Of a stretch of 64,000 bases of DNA, positions 48,432 to 59,065 are shown piece after piece. This DNA comes from Rutidosis leptorrhynchoides. Taxonomy: Eukaryota; Streptophyta; Magnoliopsida; Asterales; Asteraceae. The translations under genes were made by a program, and so were the position numbers. Every line of letters starts with the position of its first letter. Within the stretch, counting starts at the first letter, position 1. The notes under the pieces are model-generated. The model did no database searches. It saw only the letters and a program-made list of their open reading frames with translations, and was not told the DNA's origin. The DNA lies in contig NC_092334.1 of the NCBI RefSeq assembly GCF_046630445.1, positions 188,796,501 to 188,860,500 on the forward strand, read 5' to 3'.

Positions 48432-48560
48432 GCGCAAATTGCGGCTGGTGGGCGCAATTTGCGGCTGGCGGGGGTTCTTCAGCACCCAAATGGGCGTATT
48501 CTTGCGGCCACTTTTGCGGCTGGCCATAATTTGCGGCCAGTAGGCTCAAATTGCGGCTGG
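48432..48560. repeat. CGCAAATTGCG / GCGGCTGG cluster in LTR
   Basis: Near-palindromes CGCAA-A-TTGCG and CGCAA-T-TTGCG followed by GGCTGG or GGCC, with several TTGCGGC variants, about six in 130 bp. The same cluster is at 54469-54595 in the partner LTR. Confidence 0.75.
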
Positions 48561-49903
48561 AAACGCATTTTTGGTGATTTTCTTGATATTTTGAGTTTTA
48601 ATGAAGGGTATTTGTGTCTTTTCACTTGTGGACGGATTTGTAGCCATAATATCAGTTTGGGATCCAATTTTGGATCATTTTCACATCCACACAACTCTCT
48701 CATCTCATCTTGGAGAGAGAGGGAGATTTCTAGTGAGAGAGTTAGAGATTTGGGGAAGGAGAAGCTTGAATCGATCAAAGGTCTGAGTATTAAAGTTTTT
48801 CTCCTCGTTCTTGGCTATGTTTTGGTTGTAGTGGTAAGTTCTAACTCCGAAATTCATCTTTATGATTTGATATTCAAGTTAGGGATTTAAGCTTTTTAGT
48901 TGTAAAACCCATTTAGATGATGAAGTGGGTTTATGGAAACTAGTTATTTTTGTTACATGGTGGGTTTTGGGATGATTGACGTTTTGGCCATGATTAGGCT
49001 TTGGTTTTGGGTGTAATCACTTAGTTTAGTGATTTTGGAAGCGTTGGAACCCTTTTGGGTATATTTGAGTTGACTAATTTTGAAATGGGTCAAGATTAGG
49101 GTTTATGTGTCAAAATGGGTTTCGAGTGTTGAAATTATGAGTTTGGGTCTTGCGTGTGTTGGTTAAACGTTAGAACACTTGTGTTGACTTGGTTTTTGGG
49201 TGTAAACCCTAATTTAGGTCAAAACGGGTCAAATGGGTATTTCGGGACAAGTAAGCTTGATTCGGTGTCAAATTAGGTTTTAAGTCAAGTTTTGATAAAT
49301 CAAGTAGGTAAATACTTGATTTAAGTGTTAGTGGTTGTCTTGGAAATATAATCACTAGTCGTTAGTGATTTTGGGGCGTTTTATGATTTTGGTCAAAATG
49401 AGCAATTTGAATTGGGTCAAAATTGAGGATGTCACTAATTTGGATTAATTGGATGTTAAACGCAATTGTTAAGTGTTAAATGATGCTTTTGATGTAATTA
49501 CTCGCGAGAAGTGATTTTAGGTTAAAATTTGGTGTTTTAGCAATAAAGTCAAACTTGGTCAACCATGGAATGGGTTTTGTGTAAAATACGAGCTAGTATG
49601 CGTTTAGAGGTTAAAGTTGACATATTTGGGTATTTCGGGAACGCAGGAACTAGTCTAATTAGTTTTGGACCTTCGGGTAGCGTTAAAAGTGCAAAAGGGT
49701 GTATTTTGCACTTGTTGTTCATTTGAGCGGGTCGAGAGTCCAAATGGGGTTGTATGTTGATTATGTGTATACCTATATGCGTATTATAGGTAAAATCTTG
49801 CTCGGTTGCGTGTGGTGAAGATTTCGCGCATGGTTTGTAATGCTCGAGTTCACGAGGTGAGTGGAATAATTATATATGTATATATATGATTTATTTACTT
49901 GTG

Positions 49904-50228
49904 GGGTATGGGTTTAAAGTTCGATGTTGACGATACCATATCCTCGTGCGAGTTGCTATTTAATGTATGGAGTTAAAGTTCGATGTTGACGATGCCATAC
50001 CATTTATTGTTTGTTGGATGAGGGTTTAAAGTTCGGTGTTGACGATACCTCATGTATGGAGTTAAAGTTCGATGTTGACGATGCCATACCACTATTGTAG
50101 TGATTTTGATGAGGGGTTAAAGTTCGATGTTGACGATACCTCATATGTGGGTTTTAAGTTCGATGTTGACGATACCACATTAAATGGGGCGAATGGGGTT
50201 TAAGTTCGATGTTGACGATACCATTCGC
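49904..50228 (+). repeat. Array of seven stem-loops with constant loop and covarying stems
   Basis: Seven copies of a loop with core AAGTTCGATGTTGACGAT (one copy has one substitution) lie in 325 bp. The bases on either side of each loop are complementary, but the stem sequence differs between copies: GTATGG/CCATAC (49965-50000 and 50054-50089), ATGAGG/CCTCAT (50018-50053 and 50109-50144), ATGTGG/CCACAT (50145-50180), GCGAATGG/CCATTCGC (50189-50228), and one 8-bp stem with a G-U pair (49904-49943). This is compensatory variation, the signature of a selected structure. Function unknown. It lies in the transcribed half of the LTR if transcription starts upstream. Confidence 0.85.
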
Positions 50229-50878
50229 GGGGCTAGCCTTGAAATCTCGGATACTAATGGATGTTGTGAACATCACTATTTTTGGTGTGATGTAGCGTAG
50301 CATATTATATTGTTCGTGTTATATGCTATTGTTTGTGCTAGCTTGCATATTGGAGATTTTAGCGTTATACTTTGCAATGGTATGCTAATTATATTGCTAG
50401 CGTGTACGCGGTAATTGTGTAAGTGATTGCAAGTAAGTAGATTATATATGTATGCGTATAATTATTGCATTCACTAAGCGTTAAGCTTACCCCTCTCGTT
50501 GTTTACCTTTTTACAGGTATTGTGATTATGAAGCTAGCTAGTTGTAGACTAGATGCTTAGGTGCGCTTGGGCTCGATGGGGTAGCTTTTGGATCTTTGGA
50601 CGTGGATGGGGGATTTGGTAGTCCCCGGGATTATGCTCTTGGTATTGGGTTGGGTTATTGTGTATTAACCCGTATTTCTTGTGATCGGGTCATTATTACA
50701 AATGATTTTGTAAAGTGTAATTTGTGTACCAAGGGTCATAATAAATTGTTAAACGTATCATTATGATGTTATGTTTTGATTAAAACAGAGTAGAAAGTGT
50801 ATTGTATTAATGGGACCTAACTTATATAAAAAAAAAATGTGCTCCGTTTTTGGTTAAACGGATTGGGGTTGTTACAAG

Positions 50879-50890
50879 TGGTATCAGAGC
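50879..50890 (+). promoter_or_regulatory. Primer binding site (initiator tRNA-Met type)
   Basis: TGGTATCAGAGC two bases after the LTR end, same spacing as at 11992-12003. Confidence 0.9.
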
Positions 50891-53800
50891 ATAGTCTAAG
50901 GGAATTAGGTGACCTTGGAATAGGTGCCTAGTCTTAGACTTATTGGCGGTTGTGCATTACTTGCGGGACTTGTAGGAATACGGGTCGGATTGAGATTTGT
51001 TAGTGCCTTAGAGTAGGTGACTAACTAGGACTTGTGTTTGTCCAAAGTGTGATTATGTGGGCCTTATTTCGTGTGTAAATTAGTGCCTTAGATTGCTAGT
51101 GCCTAATGTAAGCAGGCGAACTTGGACGTTGTTTTAGTGATAGTCACATAGGTTGTAGGTTGACTTGTTGTTGCGGTGTACTTGTGTATATTTATTATTA
51201 TATTATATATAGGTGTATATATACAGGTATCTATTGGTGCGGCGTCCTAGAGACGAATCTATTGGAGAGATTCGAATGTTTGGCGGTTCGAGTGATCAAG
51301 TTCGCGGCAAGGACTTTGGTCATTCGGGTACTAGGAATTATCTCGTCTTATTTTGTGTGAATGTTGCGTCAGTCCGGGTAAAGTACTTTGTGTGACCATG
51401 CGAAAATGGTAAGGTACGCATTTGTAATAGTGACCGATCACCATTATTACGAATGTGTATCTTGACACCAAGCATGACATGACGAGTACCGAGCAGAGGA
51501 AACGTGGCATGGTTGGGGTAGAATCGGGACGAGTTAGGAATCTTTTATTGGTTCCTAGGATATAGTAGTCTCGAGTGATGTACTTTTGTCACATCGGGTT
51601 CTCTGTGAGTCGGGAAGTATTACGGTGGATTCGGTTAGTTAAGTGAGTGAGCCAACTCACGAGTTTGATGCATGCTTAGTCACCGTAAGTAGTGGGTGCA
51701 CTATTGAGATTGTTATTGGTTTTAGTTACCATCGTAACTATGATGACCGATTTATTGTATGCGTGTGTGTGCGTCGAGGACTTAAATTCCGTAATGGAAT
51801 GCGACAAGTCTAATGATTGTAGTTTTGAGTTACACTCGGTAGAGTGTGTGGTTAGAGAATCGTGTTGGGATTCTTGTTGTGAGTCGCCTTGGAATTGGCG
51901 AATCGAGGAGTCTTCGGGTCATTAAACTCATGGGAGTGGGACCCGTATGACCGTGATTGCGTTGGTGCGTTAGTGTGTTATGGATTATAGGGTAACATTC
52001 CTAACGGAATATCCCTTGTAGTAGTGGTGTTATCGAGATGTAGAAGGGTGTAAGACTTGGTGTTCCCGAGCATCTCCTTAGTATTAGATGAAGGGCCTCA
52101 TTAGGCTATATCGTTTGGCCTTGTGGAATTGCGGGTGATGTGTAATCGCTAGGAACTTTTGAGAAGACAATAAACCGTAAGGTTTGTCGGGTAGGTATGA
52201 CTTCGGGTCATTATTGTGGAGACGTTGGTGACATCGGGTGTATGAAACCTAAAGATCGAGTTTCTAAATCTCGATAGGTTGCGGTGGGAGTTGCATGAAA
52301 CTGCGACGGGTGCCTTTTTATACCTGCTGGTGTAATGGTCAACCCTGGTAGTGGTGTGATCACTTTGTGCTTAGGGTTCTCGTGAGATACCCTTGAAAGC
52401 AGCAGAGATTACGAAAGTGATCGATGGGTGATAGTAATTCGACGGTTGCGAAAGTCGAAGTTTAAGAGCATTGCGGGAAATACTTCTTATGAAGTGGTGG
52501 ATGAGCGAATCTGGTTGCTCTTAAGTGATAGACGGGTAAGATGACCGGTGAGCCGGTGACGGACTTAATGGACGGATAGGCCTAAGGTTATGATGAAGTG
52601 TTGATATTGTGGTCAACGAAATTATTGTACCGGATTGGTCACTCTTCTCCATGAGAGTGAGCAATTACGGATACTGGTTCATTGAGTGGAAGGTCAGGTG
52701 ATCTCGACTGAGATGCACGACTGATTTATCGGAGTGACGTATGCTTACGCATAGAGACGTATGTGAGACTTTGGTGGAGTTCGCTTTGCGAACGATTAAG
52801 GCAGTCGATTGTGAATTGTGGTATGAAAGTGCGAAGTCGTCACTTGTACGACATCTCTGGTAATTTTGTATGATGGCTCTGAGAGCCTAAAGTGAATTTA
52901 CAGTGATTCGGTGTTTATGATCAGTGATGAGAATGATCATGTGTGTTGTGGAATGGAAATTCCGCGGTATGTTATCATCTTGGCGATGAGAATGTGGAGC
53001 TGAATCCAAAGTGGGGGAGTTTTTACTACCGCCCGAGGAAGCTCCCGTGGTACTAGATCAAGTGAAGTGTTAGACTTCTTATGTAAGGTGGTCGTGTAGT
53101 ATCAAAGTGTGGTATGAGACCAAGTTTGAAGTTTGAGATCACGGAAGTGAGAGAGTGAAGCTGTCATTGGTGCTCTCGTAGTGAAAATATGGATTATCGT
53201 GAAACTCGGACAGTATTATTGAATGGGAACGAGTTCGATATCGTGGTGGTTGTTGTATTTATTCCCTATCGGGAAACGTGATCGTGAAAATTGTCAGTGG
53301 ATTATTCCACTTCGTGAATGATTGTGAGGCGGGGAGTGCCGGTCCAGATAGTCTCACATAGAGACACGCGGTTGTTGTTTATTTGTGAGAGTGTGTTCCC
53401 TAGTGATGCGACCCGTTGGTGGCATGGAAATGTCGAGGCCATCCTTAATGGACTGTCTAGGTAGGAGGATTGACCCTGCATAGGTGAATATATTTGTAGG
53501 TCCGTGTGGCAAATCGAGAGTTGTTATGATGATAATTCGCTGTTGACGGGATTCTAGTACACGAATAGTTTCCATGCTATTACTAGGAAGCCGTAGTGTA
53601 TGATGTGTTGTAGGGTTTAAGGGAGAAACCCTGTGTCGAGTGTTGATGTTTTGCCTAGTTCGTGGTGTATTATTGTCGTCCTGGATTAATCCGGAGACTG
53701 GTGGTCGTGTGCGGATCGATCGATGGGAAAGTTTGTGTTCCCTAGAGTGATTATTTTAGTGATACCGAAATTTCTTCGTTGAAGGAATAATCCGGTGGCG

Positions 53801-54112
53801 GAGATGAGGGAAGTTGTTTCTTGAAATAGAGAACATACTTGATTGGCCGGTTGAGTGGTGCGTTATGGACTGTTAAAGTACAGAGTTTTAATGGGGGCAA
53901 TTTGAACGTCGAACGCGTGAAATATCGCTTGTTGCGATAATGCACGCTATTGATTATTAGCGTGTGGTGAAAACTTCGGATTAATGGAAATCGTTATTTG
54001 AATTGTTGCGGACATCAAGTTTGGATGTGTGTCGGAGGACTATAGAGTGTAGGTTCGGATTGGTTAAGTGACTAGGATCACGAGGACGTGATCGAAATAA
54101 GTGGGGGAGAGT
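50891..54112 (+). other. Decayed interior of the non-autonomous element
   Basis: No frame exceeds about 84 codons on either strand. A weak trace of a Ty3 integrase core (RRGVPVQIV, then HRDTR, near 53325-53370) suggests that the interior descends from a pol region now broken beyond counting. The polypurine tract lies at about 54099-54112. No other domain could be recognised. Confidence 0.55.
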
Positions 54113-55779
54113 TGTAACATCCCGTTTTTCTTCATACATGTCCGAGGTACGTAATTGATCTTTAGAATGTTCATACTTGGTTGTATAATTGTATAGATAT
54201 GATTGTACGAAGCGTGTATGAAGGGTACCAAGCATGTACGTGTTGCTTGTTCGAATGTCGAAGAAAACTGAACTTTGTTTGAGTTACAAGGTGTGTACGT
54301 ACATTTTCGACCCCAAATAAAGTTTGAGTTGATGTTTCAAAACCTTACCATTAGAAAGGAAATCTTATTATGTTTCCAACGATATTTGATTCATCGAAAA
54401 CGGAGTTACGGTTTGAAAGTTACGACCAAAACAAGTGTCAGAAAAATGCGAAAAAGGGCCCAGGCGCAAATTGCGGCTGGTGGGCGCAATTTGCGGCTGG
54501 CAGGGGTTCTTCAGCACCCAAATGGGTGTATTCTTGCGGCCACTTTTGCGGCTGGCCATAATTTGCGGCCAGTAGGCGCAAATTGCGGCTGGAAACGCAT
54601 TTTTGGTGATTTTCTTGATATTTTGAGTTTTAATGAAGGGTATTTGTGTCTTTTCACTTGTGGACGGATTTGTAGCCATAATATCAGTTTGGGATCCAAT
54701 TTTGGATCATTTTCACATCCACACAACTCTCTCATCTCATCTTAGAGAGAGAGAGGGAGATTTCTAGTGAGAGAGTTAGAGATTTGGGGAAGGAGAAGCT
54801 TGAATCGATCAAAGGTCTGAGTATTAAAGTTGTTCTCCTCGTTCTTGGCTACGTTTTGGTTGTAGTGGTAAGTTCTAACTCTGAAATTCATCTTTATGAT
54901 TTGATATTCAAGTTAGGGATTTAAGCTTTTTAGTTGTAAAACCCATTTAGATGATGAAGTGGGTTTATGGAAACTAGTTATTTTTGTTACATGGTGGGTT
55001 TTGGGATGATTGACGTTTTGGCCATGATTAGGCTTTGGTTTTGGGTGTTATCACTTAGTTTAGTGATTTTGGAAGCGTTGGAACCCTTTTGGGTGTATTT
55101 GAGTTGACTAATTTTGAAATGGGTCAAGATTAGGGTTTATGTGTCAAAATGGGTTTCGAGTGTTGAAATTATGAGTTTGGGTCTTGCGTGTGTTGGTTAA
55201 ACGTTAGAACACTTGTGTTGACTTGGTTTTTGGGTGTAAACCCTAATTTAGGTCAAAACGGGTCAAATGGGTATTTCGGGACAAGTAAGCTTGATTCGGT
55301 GTCAAATTAGGTTTTAAGTCAAGTTTTGATAAATCAAGTAGGTAAATACTTGATTTAAGTGTTAGTGGTTGTCTTGGAAATATAATCACTAGTCGTTAGA
55401 GATTTTGGGGCGTTTTATGACTTTGGTCAAAATGAGCAACTTGAATTGGTTCAAAATTGAGGATGGCACTAATTTGGATTAATTGGATGTTAAACGCAAT
55501 TGTTAAGTGTTAAATGATGCTTTTGATGTAATTACTCGTGAGAAGTGATTTTAGGTTAAAATTTGGTGTTTTAGCAATAAAGTCAAACTTGGTCAACCAT
55601 GGAATGGGTTTTGTGTAAAATACGAGCTAGTATGCGTTTAGAGGTTAAAGTTGACATATTTGGGTATTTCGGGAACGCGGGAACTAGTCTAATTAGTTTG
55701 GGACCTTCGGGTAGCGTTAAAAGTGCAAAAGGGTGTATTTTGCACTTGTTGTTCATTTGGGCGGGTCGAGAGTCCAAAT
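54113..55779 (+). repeat. 3' LTR of the non-autonomous element, first 1,667 bp
   Basis: Collinear with 48081-49745. It stops at CAAAT (55775-55779), where a Ty3 element has been inserted. The uninterrupted sequence in the partner LTR reads CAAAT at 49741-49745 and then continues, giving an internal empty-site control. The remaining 1.1 kb, including the second stem-loop array, should lie to the right of the window. Confidence 0.85.
54469..54595. repeat. CGCAAATTGCG / GCGGCTGG cluster, second LTR
   Basis: Homologous to 48432-48560. Here the last unit keeps the full palindrome GCGCAAATTGCGG. Confidence 0.75.
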
Positions 55780-58700
55780 TGAAATGTCCCGTTCTTATTG
55801 ATTAAAAACGTTCCATATTAATTGATTTCGTTGCGAGGTTTTGACCTCTATATGAGACGTTTTTCAAAGACTGCATTCATTTTTAAAACAAACCACCTTT
55901 ATTTCATAAATAAAGGTTTAAAAAGCTTTAAGTAGATTATCAAATAATGATAATCTAAAATATCCTGTTTACACACGACCATTACATAATGGTTTACAAT
56001 ACAAATATGTTACATCGAAATCAGTTTCTTGAATGCAGTTTTTACACAATATCATACAAACATGGACTCCAAATCTTGTCCTTATTTTAGTATGCAACAG
56101 CGGAAGCTCTTAATATTCACCTAAGAATAAACATGCTTTAAACGTCAACAAAAATGTTGGTGAGTTATAGGTTTAACCTATATATATCAAATCGTAACAA
56201 TAGACCACAAGATTTCATATTTCAATACACATCCCATACATAGAGATAAAAATCATTCATATGGTGAACACCTGGTAACCGACATTAACAAGATGCAAAT
56301 ATAAGAATATCCCCATCATTCCGGGACACCCTTCGGATATGATATAAATTTCGAAGTACTAAAGCATCCGGTACTTTGGATGGGGTTTGTTAGGCCCAAT
56401 AGATCTATCTTTAGGATTCGCGTCAATTAGGGTGTCTGTTCCCTAATTCTTAGATTACCAGACTTAATAAAAAGGGGCATATTCGATTTCGATAATTCAA
56501 TCATAGAATGTAGTTTCACGTACTTGTGTCTATTTTGTAAATCATTTATAAAACCTGCATGTATTCTCATCCCAAAAATATTAGATTTTAAAAGTGGGAC
56601 TATAACTCACTTTCACAGATTTTTACTTCGTCGAGAAGTAAGACTTGACCACTGTTGATTCACGATTCTATAACAATATATACATATATATTAAAGTATG
56701 TTCAAAATATATTTACAACACTTTTAATATATTTTGATGTTTTAAGTTTATTAAGTCAGCTGTCCTCGTTAGTAACCTACAACTAGTTGTCCACAGTTAG
56801 ATGTACAGAAATAAATTGATAAATATTATCTTGAATCAATCCACGACCCAGTGTATACGTATCTCAGTATTGATCACAACTCAAACTATATATATTTTGG
56901 AATCAACCTCAACCCTGTATAGCTAACTCCAACATTCACATATAGAGTGTCTATGGTTGTTTCGAAATATATATAGATGTGTCGACATGATAGGTCGAAA
57001 CATTGTATACGTGTCTATGGTATCTCAAGATTACATAATATACAATACAAGTTGATTAAGTTATGGTTGAAATAGATTTGTTACCAATTTTCACGTAGCT
57101 AAAATGAGAAAATTATCCAATCTTGTTTTACCCATAACTTCTTCATTTTAAATCCGTTTTGAGTGAATCAAATTGCTATGTTTTCATATTGAACTCTATT
57201 TTATGAATCTAAACAGAAAAAGTATATGTTTATAGTCGGAAAAATAAGTTACAAGTCATTTTTGTAAAGGTAGTCATTTCAGTCGAAAGAACGACGTCTA
57301 GATGACCATTTTAGAAAACATACTTCCACTTTGAGTTTAACCATAATTTTTGGATATAGTTTCATGTTCATAATAAAAATAATTTTCTCAGAATAACAAC
57401 TTTTAAATCAAAGTTTATCATAGTTTTTAATTAACTAACCCAAAACAGCCCGCGGTGTTACTACGACGGCGTAAATCCAGTTTTACGGTGTTTTTCGTGT
57501 TTCCAGGTTTTAAATCATTAAGTTAGCATATCATATAGATATAGAACATGTGTTTAGGTAATTTTAAAAGTCAAGTTAGAAGGATTAACTTTTGTTTGCG
57601 AACAAGTTTAGAATTAACTAAACTATGTTCTAGTGATTACGAGTTTAAACCTTCGAATAAGATAGTTTTATATATATGAATCGAATGATGTTATGAACAT
57701 CATTACTACCTCAAGTTTAGTAGGTAAACCTACTGGAAGTGACAAGAAATGATCTAGCTTCAAAGGATCTTTGATGGCTTGAAAGTTCTTGAAGTAGGAT
57801 CATGACACAAAAACAAGTTCAAGTAAGATTTTTACTCGAATTAAGATAGTTTATAGTTATAGAAATTGAATCAAAGTTTGAATATGAATATTAACTTGAA
57901 TAAGAAAGATAACCTATTGTATATAACAAAGGTTTCGTGATCTTAGATGATTACTTGGAATGGATTAGAAAGCTTGGAAGTAAATTAGTAAACTTGAAGG
58001 GATTTTTGAAGTGTTCTTGAAGTGTTCTTCCTATGATGATTATAGGTTGATTCTTGAAGTGATTTTTGATGAAGATTATGATTAACTACTGGAAAAATAC
58101 GTTCATAATAGTGTGTGTGTGTGTTGAGAGAGAATTAGAAAGAGAATTGGAAGTGAAATGGAGTGAATGATGAGTGGTAATTGGTGAGTGGTGAGTGGGG
58201 TTAAAAGGAGTTCTAGTTAGTTGACTAGCTCATGGTAGAAGTTAAAATTGATTAGTCATACATGACATAATCAAGAGTGGAATCCCATGCTAGTTTCTAT
58301 TGGTATATACCCATAGTAAGTACGTTTTGAAGCTGTGTATAATACGGGTAAGAATACGACTAGAATTCTTGATGAAAGAAAAGAATGGGAAAGTAACTGT
58401 AACCATTTTCGTTAAGTATGAGTGTTTTGATATATGTCTTGAAGTCTTCCAAAAGTATTTTAATACATCTAAATACACTACATGTATATACATTTTAACT
58501 GAGTCGTTAAGTCATCGTTAGTCGTTACATGTAAGTGTTGTTTTGAAACCTTTAAGTTAACGATCTCAATTAATGTTGTTAACCCTTTGTTTATTATATC
58601 TAATGAGATGTTAAATTATTATATTATCATGATATTATGATATATTAATATATCTTAATATGATATATATACATTTAAATGTCGTTACAACGATAATCGT

Positions 58701-59029
58701 TACATATATGTCTCGTTTCGAAATCCTTAAGTTAGTAGTCTTGTTTATATGTATATAACTCATTGTTAATATACTTATGGAGATACTTATTTATCATAAT
58801 CTCATGTTAACCATATGTATATCCATATATATATATCGTCATGTCGTTTTTACAAGTTTTAACGTTCGTGAATCGCCGGTCAACTTGGGTGGTCAATTGT
58901 CTATATGAAACATATTTCAATTAATCAAGTCTTAACAAGTTTGATTGCTTAACATGTTGGAAACATTTAATCATGTAAATATCAATCTCAATTAATATAT
59001 ATAAACATGGAAAAGTTCGGGTCACTACA
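55780..59029 (-). repeat. 3' LTR of the Tekay-type Ty3 element
   Basis: The minus strand begins TGTAGTGACCCG at 59029 and ends GGGACATTTCA at 55780. At 3,250 bp it is long for Ty3/gypsy. Its 3' part (55780-56680) shares the common core found in the LARD-like LTRs. Confidence 0.9.
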
Positions 59030-59065
59030 GTACCTACCCGTTAAATAAATTTCGTCCCGAAATTT
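59030..59065 (-). promoter_or_regulatory. Polypurine tract and hairpin of the Ty3 element
   Basis: The minus strand reads TTTAACGGGTAGGTAC before the LTR. The hairpin AAATTTCG-TCC-CGAAATTT is at 59047-59065, ending at the stop codon of gag-pol. Nearly identical to 7474-7510. Confidence 0.78.

Larger units (their letters stand above)
48081..50876 (+). repeat. 5' LTR of the non-autonomous element
   Basis: 2,796 bp with TGTAACA...TGTTACA inverted ends. It contains a CGCAAWTTGCG palindrome cluster (48432-48560) and the stem-loop array (49904-50228). The same LTR in its second copy is visible only up to the base corresponding to 49745. Confidence 0.87.
48081..55779 (+). mobile_element. Non-autonomous Ty3-type element with 2.8-kb LTRs, right end outside window
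   Basis: Left LTR 48081-50876 (TGTAACATCCCG...TTGTTACA), primer site TGGTATCAGAGC at 50879-50890, a 3.2-kb interior without any long frame, a polypurine tract (AAGTGGGGGAGAGT) and a right LTR from 54113. The right LTR is interrupted at 55779 by the Ty3 element that fills the rest of the window. About 25 differences by eye in 1,665 bp of aligned LTR (1.5%) indicate recent movement, yet the interior is thoroughly decayed, so it was probably mobilised in trans. Confidence 0.83.

Noticed and set aside
48243-48890. A 215-codon plus-strand frame at the start of the LTR, repeated in shorter form at 54275-54745
   Set aside because: It spans the palindrome cluster and LTR sequence, has no domain, and its length is not conserved between the two LTRs.
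49904-50228. CRISPR-like look of the repeated 18-24 nt unit with variable words between copies
   Set aside because: The variable parts are short, complementary arms of hairpins, not unique spacers; spacing is irregular and the context is a plant LTR.
51692-51925. 77-codon Cys-rich frame that might be a small secreted protein
   Set aside because: It lies in the decayed interior of an LTR element, has no clear signal peptide cleavage pattern or family, and sits among equally long random frames.
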